This document shows positions 31,845 through 40,621 of a DNA stretch of 48,470 bases, piece after piece. How positions within the stretch are numbered: the first letter of the stretch is position 1; each line of letters opens with the position of its first letter. A model generated the notes under the pieces. It had not been told where the DNA came from. It made no database searches and was given only the letters and a program-made list of their open reading frames with translations. This DNA is from CAYVBJ01 sp964517005 (GTDB lineage Bacteria > Bacteroidota > Rhodothermia > Balneolales > Balneolaceae): positions 1 to 48,470 of the forward strand of contig CAZFAJ010000016.1 in the NCBI GenBank assembly GCA_964517005.1, in the 5' to 3' direction. The position numbers were made by a program, and so were the translations under genes.

Positions 31845-33200
31845 ATGAGATCACTATTTGAAATATCAACACGCGGACTGTTAAGCGCAAGAGCAGCATC
31901 CGAGACGGTATCCAACAATATTGCAAATGCTCAAACCCCCGGTTTTTCGAGGCGGCGGGCAGTATTGACAGAAGAAGTACAGAGGCTGCAATCAGGTGTA
32001 TTTGGAAAAGGTGTTTCCGTAAGTGAAATACAGCGTTTACGTGATGGACTCATCGATCAGCAAATTATACGTAATGAACATCAGCTTGGTGACTTTTCCG
32101 AAAAAGCCAATCTTTTCAGGCTGATGGAAACCGCCCTGGTCTCGGTGGATGGAGCCGGTCTTGACTCATCAATGAGAAAATTCTTTGACTCGTTTTCTGA
32201 CCTTTCTACGAATCCGCAGGACATAAATCTTCGCAATATTTTGATATCCGATGCAGTATCGCTTACCGAGACATTTAGAAGTCTTGACAGCAATCTGGAT
32301 GAGTTCAGCGACCAGGCACTACAAACAGCTAACGGTAAACTTGATCGTGTTAATACTCTATTGCAGGATTTGGCTGCACTTAACGGGGAAATTGCCAACT
32401 CAAGTGCTGATAATAATCCAAATAACAATGCACTTGACAGGCAGACTGAGAAATTAAAAGAACTTGCAGGTCTGGTTGAATTCAATACACTTGTTTCGGA
32501 TCAGGGTACAGTTGAAATTCGGATTGGCGGAGTCTCTGTTTTAAATGGAGGCCAGGTTTCTGCAATGAGAGCGGAAATCGATGAAGAAAATAACATTTAC
32601 AGAGTTCGCATGGAGGGGGGTAAAGTAGTTGAACCCGGAAGAGGTGAGCTGGCGGCAAATATATTTATGTTCACTGAAGGTGTGCCGGAAATCAGAGAAA
32701 AGCTGGATAATATTGCAGAAACATTTATTGACAGAGTGAATACAGTTCACAGTACCGGTTATGGTTTAAATGATAACGTACTGAGAAACTTTTTTGATCC
32801 GACTTCAAACAGTGCGGGAAACATTCGTATTGAGCAGCAGCTGGTAGATGACCCATCAAATATTTCAGCATCGTCAATGCCCGGAGAGGCAGGAAATAAT
32901 GATATTGCCCTTGCTATCTCATCATTGCAAAACGAAAAAGTATTGGGTAATCAAACATTCAATACCAATGCAGTTCAGTTTATGAGCGCTCCGGGACTGA
33001 GACTCAGTGAGCTTAATCAAAAAATTGATTCGGCAACGGCATCGAAAGAGTTTCTGACTGTGCGCCAGGAGCAAGTTGCCGGCGTAAGTATTGATGAGGA
33101 ACTCGGAGACCTGATCCGGTTTCAAAATGCATTTCAGGCATCTGCTCGCGTGCTCGAAACCGGCCGTCAAATGTTTGATACTCTATTAAGTATAGCCTGA
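31845..33200 (+). CDS. flgK: Flagellar hook-filament junction protein FlgK (HAP1)
   Basis: FlgK is the first junction protein between hook and filament. The 451 residues are near the shorter end of the family (450-550). The N-terminus reads SETVSNNIANAQTPGFSRRR (about 18-38), and the signature GVSVSEIQRLRDGLIDQQI follows. The C-terminus carries VSIDEELGDLIRFQNAFQASARVLETGRQMFDTLLSI, diagnostic. The middle domain (about 200-330) is shorter than in enterics. It lies 4 bases after flgN and 59 bases before flgL. Confidence 0.96.
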   Translation: MRSLFEISTRGLLSARAASETVSNNIANAQTPGFSRRRAVLTEEVQRLQSGVFGKGVSVSEIQRLRDGLIDQQIIRNEHQLGDFSEKANLFRLMETALVSVDGAGLDSSMRKFFDSFSDLSTNPQDINLRNILISDAVSLTETFRSLDSNLDEFSDQALQTANGKLDRVNTLLQDLAALNGEIANSSADNNPNNNALDRQTEKLKELAGLVEFNTLVSDQGTVEIRIGGVSVLNGGQVSAMRAEIDEENNIYRVRMEGGKVVEPGRGELAANIFMFTEGVPEIREKLDNIAETFIDRVNTVHSTGYGLNDNVLRNFFDPTSNSAGNIRIEQQLVDDPSNISASSMPGEAGNNDIALAISSLQNEKVLGNQTFNTNAVQFMSAPGLRLSELNQKIDSATASKEFLTVRQEQVAGVSIDEELGDLIRFQNAFQASARVLETGRQMFDTLLSIA

Positions 33201-33259
33201 AAAATCAGGAAAAAAATCCTATACCTTTTTTTGAAATTTTAAAAAATAATTGAATTAAA

Positions 33260-34156
33260 ATGAAAATTACAGAATTTATGGCGTCAAGTGCCTTCCGCCA
33301 GCAGGTAAGATCAACTCGTGCAGATACGGTAAAGTTTAATGAAGAAATTGTAACCGGGAAAAGGGTTCGGAAAGCCTCGGATGATACATCTGCCTTTTCA
33401 ATTGGAAAAATAACGGAAGACCTGATCCGTAAAAATCAGCAATTTGAAAAAAGTGCTAATACGGGCTTATTCCATGCACGAACAGTCCAGGATTCACTTG
33501 ACAACATGAACGATCTAATGGTTTCATTGAAAAACCTCCTGATCAGTGGTGCAAATGATACATTTAATGCAAATGACAGGCAGGATATGGCTCTTCAGGC
33601 GCGCTCCATCAGGGATGATCTGGTTGATCTTGCAAACAGTCAGTTTAATGATACATTCGTTTTTGGAGGAACTAATACAGATACGGAACCTTTCTTTGCA
33701 GATGCCGCGGCAGCCGGTGGTATTGGAACAAATAGTACAGACCGGCCGCTGAAAGTACAGGTTGGAAATAATACAGTAGTTGAAACCAGTATAACAGGTA
33801 TTGAGCTGAGAGATACGCCCGTGGGTGATCTCTTTGAAATAATGGATGATGCAATAACAGCTCTTGAAACAAATAATCTCGCAGGAATTCAGGCTGGTAT
33901 CGACAATGCAGATGAAACCGTAAAACATTTGATTACTCAGTCAACAAAGACGGCCAATAGTATTAACCGGCTTGATTTTGTGGTGGAAAGGCTTGAAGGC
34001 CGGATCATAGATCAATCGGGAGAATTAAGCCGGCTGGTTGATGCTGATATAGTAGATTCAATGATGAATTTTCAAAGTGCGCAATCAACACTTGAAACGG
34101 TGATGGCAACACAGGCCAGAATGTCACAGACAAGCCTTCTCAACTTTTTGAGGTAG
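33260..34156 (+). CDS. flgL: Flagellar hook-associated protein FlgL (HAP3)
   Basis: FlgL is the second junction protein and looks like a short flagellin. The 298 residues fit the family. The N-terminal region has SSAFRQQVRSTRADTVKFNEEIVTGKRVRKASDD, the flagellin-type phrase in which KRV.K.SDD is typical; the C-terminus ends DIVDSMMNFQSAQSTLETVMATQARMSQTSLLNFL. The FlgK-FlgL order with a short gap separates it from true flagellin (FliC), which was not found in the window. Confidence 0.95.
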   Translation: MKITEFMASSAFRQQVRSTRADTVKFNEEIVTGKRVRKASDDTSAFSIGKITEDLIRKNQQFEKSANTGLFHARTVQDSLDNMNDLMVSLKNLLISGANDTFNANDRQDMALQARSIRDDLVDLANSQFNDTFVFGGTNTDTEPFFADAAAAGGIGTNSTDRPLKVQVGNNTVVETSITGIELRDTPVGDLFEIMDDAITALETNNLAGIQAGIDNADETVKHLITQSTKTANSINRLDFVVERLEGRIIDQSGELSRLVDADIVDSMMNFQSAQSTLETVMATQARMSQTSLLNFLR

Positions 34157-34243
34157 TAAGTAAAGTTATAATCTCACAAATTGAGTTATGGAAACAGATA
34201 AATCAGAAATAGTATCACAGTAAAAAAACAGCTGGAGATAAAA

Positions 34244-35599
34244 ATGGATACAAGATTAATTTCGGTTATAGTTCCAATGTATATCAACTCTTCATTAAAA
34301 CCGGACAAAGATTTTTTGGAAAGATTATCAGTTTTCGGAGAAGTTTTATTTGTTTTGAATAAAAATCAGAATCCGGAAGAGATTTCACGCTATTCGTTTC
34401 TTATCTCAGACCAGGTTTGCTGTACGGAAACTTTAAACAGGGCTTACCGGCAAGCAGAGCATAACTGGATGTTAATTCTGGAACCGGGTGAGCAGATTTC
34501 ATTAAAAGATCTCCAAAATTTGCAACCTGAATCAGGATACTGCTATAAGGCAGTTCTCGAGTCGGGTGAGAATGAACTTGCAAAAAGAAATTATGCAATC
34601 AGAATGATCCCAAAAATTAAGGATACTTTGTCGGCATTTAGCGGACAACTTGTTCCGGATGTAACTGAATTTATTGCTTCACATGATTTATCGGTAGCGA
34701 GGAGACCAATTTTCATTAAAAAAGACAGCGAGATGACGGATTTGAACTACCTGGAAGCGGTGCATGAATTGACTCCTGATACTCCGATGGACTATTTCTG
34801 GCAGGCCGTTTACTACTCTGAAAAACAAAAATTTTACCAGGCTGAGAAGCTTTTTCGCCAATCGATGAATACGGATTTCCTTCCGGAGTTCTACCACCTG
34901 GCTGCCCGGAATGGATTAGCTATATCATTGTTTGAGCAGCATCGGCTGGATGAAGCATTTGACATAGCTGATGGCTCTGTGCTCTTAAACAATCGCCAGT
35001 ATACTCCCTGGATATTAATGCATAAAATTTGCTGGATGAAATCGGACTGGACCGGAGCTTATCAGTACCTGGAAAAATATCTTGAAGCCGGGAGGTATGA
35101 TTCAGATTCATGTTTTGATGTTGTAATGAGTAAATCTGATATCTTTTACTTACTTGCGGAAGTTTCACTTTATAACGGTGACTATAGCAAAGCTTTCCGG
35201 CATCTTGAAAAATTCTTTGAAATTAACAACGGCGAGGTAAGTGACGAAATACCGGAGAAGTTATTAATTTATGCAGCTGAGTTACAGCTAAAAGAAAAAG
35301 CAATCTTTTATTTTAATGAAATATACAGCCGGCACTCTCTGGAAAAACCTGACGAAAAGGCGATGAGTCGCTTACTTGAAACACTGTCACTCATTGAAGA
35401 TAATGGCTGGAATGATTTTGCAAGTGATATCTATGAAAAACTGATTGCCGTATACCCCGGTAATCACAAAATACTTCAGGGCTGGCTCACATCACTTCTC
35501 CGGAGCAATCAGCTGCAGAAGGCAAGGGTGCTTATGGAAAATATCAAAAATCCGAAAATAAAAGAGCCGGCTGAACAAACTTTCCAATACTTTCAGTAA
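34244..35599 (+). CDS. Degenerate family-2 glycosyltransferase-like protein with TPR-type repeats
   Basis: The 451-residue product starts like a GT-A glycosyltransferase (SVIVPMYINSS; usual V.IP.YN), followed by a segment with WMLILEPGEQISLKDL where family-2 enzymes read W.L.LDADE. The DxD metal-binding motif is therefore replaced by EPGE, so catalysis is doubtful. Residues about 180-450 are helical pairs like TPR repeats (AVYYSEKQKFYQAEKLFRQSM and further). It starts 87 bases after flgL with a good GGAG before the ATG. A role in flagellar or surface glycan handling is possible from context only. It could instead be a TPR scaffold derived from a glycosyltransferase. Confidence 0.6.
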   Translation: MDTRLISVIVPMYINSSLKPDKDFLERLSVFGEVLFVLNKNQNPEEISRYSFLISDQVCCTETLNRAYRQAEHNWMLILEPGEQISLKDLQNLQPESGYCYKAVLESGENELAKRNYAIRMIPKIKDTLSAFSGQLVPDVTEFIASHDLSVARRPIFIKKDSEMTDLNYLEAVHELTPDTPMDYFWQAVYYSEKQKFYQAEKLFRQSMNTDFLPEFYHLAARNGLAISLFEQHRLDEAFDIADGSVLLNNRQYTPWILMHKICWMKSDWTGAYQYLEKYLEAGRYDSDSCFDVVMSKSDIFYLLAEVSLYNGDYSKAFRHLEKFFEINNGEVSDEIPEKLLIYAAELQLKEKAIFYFNEIYSRHSLEKPDEKAMSRLLETLSLIEDNGWNDFASDIYEKLIAVYPGNHKILQGWLTSLLRSNQLQKARVLMENIKNPKIKEPAEQTFQYFQ

Positions 35600-35777
35600 T
35601 GTATTGCCGGGTACAGAAATAAAATATTTATTCTGCGGAAATTACAAACCGGAAATTAAGTTTGTTTAATTTTTCGGGAAGATTGCAGGCGCTTCTATAT
35701 CTTATCAGTGGAATTTGTAAGGGCTGTTAAATTCAGGTAACCAAATTGCCCGAAATCACGTTGATAAGAAAAAATCT

Positions 35778-37025
35778 ATGTCAGATAAAAAAGAAAGAAT
35801 TTATCTATCACCACCACATATGGGGGGTGAAGAAGTTAACTTTGTCAGGAAAGCATTTGATGAAAACTGGATTGCCCCGCTTGGACCTAATGTCGATGGG
35901 TTTGAGCACGACCTGGAAAATTACACCGGCCGGAAGCATGCGGCGGTGGTAACATCAGGAACAGCAGCCATTCACCTGGCCCTGATTCTCAACGGTGTGG
36001 GTCCCGGAGATGAGGTGATCTGCCAGTCATTTACATTCACGGCAACGGCAAATCCCGTCCGGTATCAGGGTGCAACTCCTGTTTTTATAGATTCAGAACC
36101 GGCTACATGGAATATGGATCCGAAATTGCTTGAAAAGGCAATTCTGGACAGGAAAAAAAAGCCAAAGGCAATTCTTGTGGTACACCTGTATGGGATGCCC
36201 GCGAAAATGTCAGAAATTATGCAGATTGCAGAAAAATATGATATACCGGTAATTGAAGACGCAGCAGAAGCATTGGGCTCATCCATCCGTAACCGCAGCT
36301 GTGGAACGTACGGCACCTTATCGGTACTCTCATTCAACGGGAATAAGATTATTACAACATCGGGTGGCGGAGCTTTACTTGGTGATGATGAGAATATGAT
36401 CCGGAAAGCAAGGTTTCTGGCTACCCAGGCTCGTGATGACGCACCACACTATCAGCATTCTGAGCTTGGATACAATTACAGAATGAGTAATATTGTTGCA
36501 AGCGTAGGCCGCGGACAGATGATGGTGATTGATCAGCGTGTGCAGCAACGGAGAGCGATTCATGAGTACTATTTTGAAAAACTTGGCAGTACATTTTTTA
36601 CCTACGAAAAAACTGGTTCAGCATACAGTGTTCAGGGTACATCTCCTATGGGAATCTATTTTCTGAAAGAACCCGATGGGTTTAAAAGTAACCGATGGTT
36701 AACAACCATTCTTGTAAACCCGGATGAAACGGGAGGTGTTACCCGTGAGGATATCCGCCTTGCACTGGAAGCAGAGAATATTGAAAGCCGTCCTCTCTGG
36801 AAACCGATGCACATGCAGCCGCTTTACCGGGAATTTCCATTTTTCGGTTCTTCAGATAGCGTATATTGGAGATCTGAGGAGCAAAAAGAGGTTTCCGGGG
36901 ATAAATCTGGAATTTCAGAGTTTCTGTTCAAATACGGACTTTGCCTGCCATCAGGCAGCACAATGAGTGAGGCGGATCTTCAACGGGTTTCTGATATTGT
37001 AAAAAATACTTTGCAAAAGAAATAG
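35778..37025 (+). CDS. DegT/DnrJ/EryC1/StrS-type sugar aminotransferase
   Basis: A PLP-dependent aminotransferase of nucleotide-activated keto sugars. The 415-residue product has the N-terminal phrase IAPLGPNVDGFE, the PLP phosphate-binding SGTAAIHLAL (about 60-69), the FxxTANPV segment near 86-94, the DAAEALGS motif (about 161-168), and the PLP lysine Lys190 in SFNGNKIITTSGGG. It closely resembles EpsN/PglE-type enzymes that make UDP-4-amino-4,6-dideoxy-GlcNAc from the product of a 4,6-dehydratase. A gene of exactly that type follows at 37398, which supports this pathway. Exact sugar remains inferred. Confidence 0.88.
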   Translation: MSDKKERIYLSPPHMGGEEVNFVRKAFDENWIAPLGPNVDGFEHDLENYTGRKHAAVVTSGTAAIHLALILNGVGPGDEVICQSFTFTATANPVRYQGATPVFIDSEPATWNMDPKLLEKAILDRKKKPKAILVVHLYGMPAKMSEIMQIAEKYDIPVIEDAAEALGSSIRNRSCGTYGTLSVLSFNGNKIITTSGGGALLGDDENMIRKARFLATQARDDAPHYQHSELGYNYRMSNIVASVGRGQMMVIDQRVQQRRAIHEYYFEKLGSTFFTYEKTGSAYSVQGTSPMGIYFLKEPDGFKSNRWLTTILVNPDETGGVTREDIRLALEAENIESRPLWKPMHMQPLYREFPFFGSSDSVYWRSEEQKEVSGDKSGISEFLFKYGLCLPSGSTMSEADLQRVSDIVKNTLQKK

Positions 37026-37397
37026 ATTAGTAAAGAATGAAATAGTCTGTGATTAATTTCGCATTAACAGGTAGAAGATTTGAAAGTAATCATTTTCAAA
37101 AAAAAATGATTTTGATTGTGCGGTGACACATCATCTTCATTTGTTCCACTTTTGGAAATGCAATGTAATGCTTCTTGTATTATAAAATTGTAATCGGTAT
37201 TTATTGAAATATTAAATAAGTTTCTTGAAGAAAAGTTACGGTAAGTGTAATAATTTAATATTTGGGTAAATTTATCAATACTTTGTAACTATATATTATT
37301 GAAGTAGAGACTAAATTTTAACAGGGTGAATTAAATAACTGAAAGCAGAATTTGAAAATTTGTTTTCACATTAACAAAAACTGGTTGTACAGTTTAA
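37026..37397. other. AT-rich intergenic region before the dehydratase gene
   Basis: 372 bases of AT-rich sequence separate the aminotransferase and dehydratase. It contains an AT-rich hairpin at 37088-37111 (AATCATTTT paired with AAAATGATT), a weak terminator candidate. An ATACTTTG near 37279 loosely resembles the Bacteroidetes TAnnTTTG promoter element, without a convincing upstream partner. Nothing else was recognised. Confidence 0.4.
37088..37111 (+). terminator. Possible AT-rich terminator after the aminotransferase gene
   Basis: A nine-pair stem AATCATTTT/AAAATGATT with a six-base loop, followed by TTTG. It is 62 bases after the aminotransferase stop. The low GC content and short T run make it a weak candidate. 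Confidence 0.3.
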
Positions 37398-39434
37398 ATG
37401 CCGTTCATAGTTTCAAAAAAATATGAACGGCAGGGAGAATATTCAAGAATGATGACTAAGCTGAAAGATTTAAAACCAAACTCTTTTTTAAGATCTCTCT
37501 TTTTCTACGTTGGGGACATCTTATCATTGATACTTGCATCAATAGTAGCATTTGCTATTGTTTCTAATTTCTCTTCTTCTGAAAGAGTGTTTCCATTTTT
37601 AAACACAGCGCTTCTTATCGGATGTATGATTTTGGGTCTTACGATCTATAAAGTCCACAAAGCCAACTGGCGATTTGTGAGCATCAGGGAGATGGCCCGC
37701 ATCGTACTGGGTATGACCGCGGGATATATCATATTTGTTGCTCTCGCCGGTTTCATATTAGAAATGGGGAATTTTGAATACGCATTTTCTGCACTTGTTT
37801 TAACGAATGGCCTGCTGATTGTCGGCGGATTCAGAATAAGCAAAAGAATTGCAAGTGAGCTTGTCAGCTATCCTGTGGTAAATAAACGGGATAAAGACAA
37901 AAAGAAAAAAGTTGTCATATTTGGTGCCGGAAGTGCAGGTGATCAGATTATGAGGGATATTCTGCGAAACGATGAGTGGAATCTGAAAATTTTGGGTGCT
38001 TTTGATGATGAGGCAATTGCAGGTACTACGATGCATGGAATTAAAATCCTCGGTGATAGAAATTATCTGCTCCAGTTTATTCAATCGAATCGGGTGGATC
38101 AGTTAATTGTGGCAATTCCATCGCTTCCTAAAAGAGAGTTGAAGGAGTTTACAGATCTTGTAAAAGAGGTCTGCCCGAATTTGAAGCTGAAAGTTATACC
38201 GTCCTTTCATCTGCTTACCGATAATCCTATCAGCATTAAAAATGTACGTGATATCAGTATTGATGATATCCTGGGACGTGATCCGGTTAAAATCGATATT
38301 GATACGATTAAAGGGAGTATTACCGGAAAAACGGTGTTGGTTACCGGTGCCGGAGGCTCGATCGGAAGCGAAATTATACGGCAATGTGCTCATTTAAATC
38401 CGGAAAAACTGATTGCACTCGATGTTGATGAAACAGAATTATTTCACCTTGAAAATGAGCTGGCTGAGAAAAATTTCAAGATTCACTCATGTGTGGCTAA
38501 TGTAGCTGACAAGAAAAAGGTAGATCAGATCTTGAGTATGATTAAGCCGGAAGTCATTTTCCATGCAGCTGCTTATAAACATGTTCCCATGATGGAGAGC
38601 TTTCCTGAAGAAGCGATCAAGGTAAATATCGGAGGGACTCGTATTTTGGCGAGCCTTGCATGCAAACATAAGGTCGATAAATTTGTAATGATTTCGACAG
38701 ATAAGGCTGTAAATCCTACAAATGTGATGGGAGCTACAAAACGGGTAGCTGAAGAAATTTGTATGTCTCTTAATAATACATGTTTAACCAAATTTATATC
38801 TGTCAGGTTTGGAAATGTACTGGGATCAAGAGGTTCTGTAGTTCCGATCTTTATCGACCAGATCAAAAACGGAGGGCCGATTACAATCACGGATCCGGAG
38901 ATGAAAAGATATTTTATGACCATTCCGGAAGCTGTTTTGCTGGTAATGCAAGCCGGTTCTATAGGAGTTGGGGGCGAAGTATTTGTTCTTGACATGGGTG
39001 AGCCGGTGAAAATCATGGATATGGCCAGGGATCTTGTCCGGCTTCACGGCCTCGAACCGGATAAAGATATTCAGTTTGAATTTACTGGCCTACGCCCGGG
39101 CGAGAAATTATTTGAGGAACTGTTAAATGCAGAAGAGGGAGTTGAAAAAACTGAACACTCTGAAATATTTAAGGCAATCTGCAGCAAAAAAATGACGAAA
39201 GAAGATTTGCAAAGGCATATATCAAGTCTGTTCAGATGTATTGATGGCGGTGAACTTGACTCTGTAAGGTTCATCCTGAAGAAAATGGTACCAACCTACA
39301 GTTACAAAAAAGAAGCGCAAGACTCGGAAAAGTTTTTGATAGCTGCAAATGGTAACGGCCATAGAAATGTGGAGAATGGTAATGGCAAACACAGAGGCGA
39401 TCTGGCCAAAATGGATTCCTCTGTTGGCAGGTAA
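37398..39434 (+). CDS. Membrane-anchored nucleotide-sugar 4,6-dehydratase (CapD/PglF/WbpM type)
   Basis: The 678-residue product has four hydrophobic helices (about 33-57, 68-84, 103-122, 128-146), a CoA-binding-like Rossmann region with GAGSAG (176-181), and a C-terminal SDR domain with VTGAGGSIGSE (315-325). The catalytic site is the S-M-K type of this subfamily: Ser433 in ISTDKAVNPTN, Met444 and Lys448 in VMGATKR. These enzymes convert UDP-GlcNAc to the 4-keto-6-deoxy sugar, whose keto group the neighbouring aminotransferase would aminate. Product would feed O- or N-glycan, capsule or LPS. Starts at 37452 (two ATGs) are possible too. It is convergent with rsmE. Confidence 0.92.
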   Translation: MPFIVSKKYERQGEYSRMMTKLKDLKPNSFLRSLFFYVGDILSLILASIVAFAIVSNFSSSERVFPFLNTALLIGCMILGLTIYKVHKANWRFVSIREMARIVLGMTAGYIIFVALAGFILEMGNFEYAFSALVLTNGLLIVGGFRISKRIASELVSYPVVNKRDKDKKKKVVIFGAGSAGDQIMRDILRNDEWNLKILGAFDDEAIAGTTMHGIKILGDRNYLLQFIQSNRVDQLIVAIPSLPKRELKEFTDLVKEVCPNLKLKVIPSFHLLTDNPISIKNVRDISIDDILGRDPVKIDIDTIKGSITGKTVLVTGAGGSIGSEIIRQCAHLNPEKLIALDVDETELFHLENELAEKNFKIHSCVANVADKKKVDQILSMIKPEVIFHAAAYKHVPMMESFPEEAIKVNIGGTRILASLACKHKVDKFVMISTDKAVNPTNVMGATKRVAEEICMSLNNTCLTKFISVRFGNVLGSRGSVVPIFIDQIKNGGPITITDPEMKRYFMTIPEAVLLVMQAGSIGVGGEVFVLDMGEPVKIMDMARDLVRLHGLEPDKDIQFEFTGLRPGEKLFEELLNAEEGVEKTEHSEIFKAICSKKMTKEDLQRHISSLFRCIDGGELDSVRFILKKMVPTYSYKKEAQDSEKFLIAANGNGHRNVENGNGKHRGDLAKMDSSVGR

Positions 39435-39489
39435 AGAAGATATTATAGTGACAGTCAATTCAGTCTCCGCTTCACAATAAGTATTACTT

Positions 39490-40185
39490 CTACTCAAGTC
39501 CCCGGAATTTGGCTGTTAGTACAATTGCAGCGGTTTCTGTTCTCAGGCGATACCTGCCGAGAGTGATTTTGTCGACATTGTGAGTATCAAGAAGTTTTCT
39601 TTCATTCTCTGAAAAGCCACCTTCCGGGCCAACTACCAAAAGATGATGCCCGTTTTGATTCAGGTTTTGATTCTCTGAACTGTCTTTAGTTTCATCAGCT
39701 GCAATAATCCTGGTAAATTTCTGAGCCAGTATCACATCCGAAAGTGAATTTTTTAATGCTGCTTTTGGCAAAAAAAATCGCAGGCTTTGCTTCATCGCCC
39801 GCAGTATAATACTATCAATACGCTCCGTCCGAATCCCTGTTTTTTCACTGTGATCACCCTGGTAGATTACTATATTATTGATCCCAAGCTCAGTACATTT
39901 TTCAACGGCAAACTCAAGGCGGTCTCTTTTTTTAATTAAGCCAATTGCCAGGGTAAGCTGCGGATCAGCAGGGTAAAATGTTTTAATATTTCTGATTTCG
40001 GCAGTGACTTCCTGCTGATTTATATCAACGATTATTGCCTCATAAAGAGAACCTTTCCCATCTGTGACGGAAATCGAATCTCCGGTTTTATGTCGCAATG
40101 CCCGTATGGCATGCCGCGCTTCATCCTGTTCTAAAACAAGTTTTGTATCAGAAATATGGGAAGGATCAGAATAGAAGAGATTCAT
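39490..40185 (-). CDS. rsmE: 16S rRNA (uracil-1498-N3)-methyltransferase RsmE
   Basis: RsmE methylates U1498 of 16S rRNA with SAM as donor. The 231 residues show the N-terminal PUA-like domain (about 1-70, with HAIRALRHKTGDSISVTDGKG) and the SPOUT methyltransferase domain (about 75-230) with the knot motif VVGPEGGFSENE and LGRYRLRTETAAIVL. The phrase LRTETA is diagnostic. It ends 55 bases from the convergent dehydratase gene, and starts just after the BFD-like gene stop. Confidence 0.95.
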   Translation of the reverse strand: MNLFYSDPSHISDTKLVLEQDEARHAIRALRHKTGDSISVTDGKGSLYEAIIVDINQQEVTAEIRNIKTFYPADPQLTLAIGLIKKRDRLEFAVEKCTELGINNIVIYQGDHSEKTGIRTERIDSIILRAMKQSLRFFLPKAALKNSLSDVILAQKFTRIIAADETKDSSENQNLNQNGHHLLVVGPEGGFSENERKLLDTHNVDKITLGRYRLRTETAAIVLTAKFRGLE

Positions 40186-40398
40186 TTATTTTTCTGTCTT
40201 ATGATAAATCGATCCCGGGATAAATGAAGTTCTGCCTGTTTTTAAGACCTCTGAGATGTACGGCCCGCAAATTTTACAGCTGTTACTGCAAATATTCGCT
40301 TCCCGAAGTTCTTCAAGGTTTTGAAAGTCCTTGATTTCAGCAACTTTTTTTATTTCTTCAAATGAAATATTGTGACAAATGCACCGGTCAATTGACAT
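40186..40398 (-). CDS. BFD-like [2Fe-2S]-binding protein
   Basis: A 70-residue protein resembling the bacterioferritin-associated ferredoxin fold. The N-terminus reads RCICHNISFEEI (Cys-x-Cys) and the C-terminal half has CSNSCKICGPYI, giving the four-Cys [2Fe-2S] ligand set plus an extra Cys. Such proteins reduce bacterioferritin or serve as modules in NirB, NifU and others. The TTG at 40401 is one codon upstream; I use the ATG at 40398. It abuts rsmE, so they are probably co-transcribed. The partner is unknown. Confidence 0.78.
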   Translation of the reverse strand: MSIDRCICHNISFEEIKKVAEIKDFQNLEELREANICSNSCKICGPYISEVLKTGRTSFIPGSIYHKTEK

Positions 40399-40431
40399 CA
40401 AAAAGAGGTTAAATTAATGTGAGGATAAAGC

Positions 40432-40583
40432 CTAGTGTTAAGTCAAACATGAAATGTCGTAAGAAACCTGTCAGCACCCACTGGATCTGACAGCGTTGGA
40501 TTTTGACGCTGACAGAAACCCGGAAAAGCACCGGGAATGCTGTCAGGTCTTTATCCGACAAATGAGTATTGACATAACACTAG
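40432..40583. mobile_element. 152-bp MITE-like element with imperfect terminal inverted repeats
   Basis: The left end reads CTAGTGTTAAGTCAA and the right end TTGACATAACACTAG, reverse complements with one mismatch over 15 bases; with a small gap the match extends to about 45 bases per arm, including AAACCTGTCAGC on the left and its complement on the right. Inside are two smaller hairpins (CAGCGT/ACGCTG and CCCGG/CCGGG). The element fills the gap between the dCTP deaminase and the BFD-like gene. No transposase is present, so it would be non-autonomous. CTAG at each end could be the target duplication or part of the repeat. Confidence 0.6.
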
Positions 40584-40621
40584 TTTACAATGTTTGTGAG
40601 TGCGGATGAGTTTAATTCATT

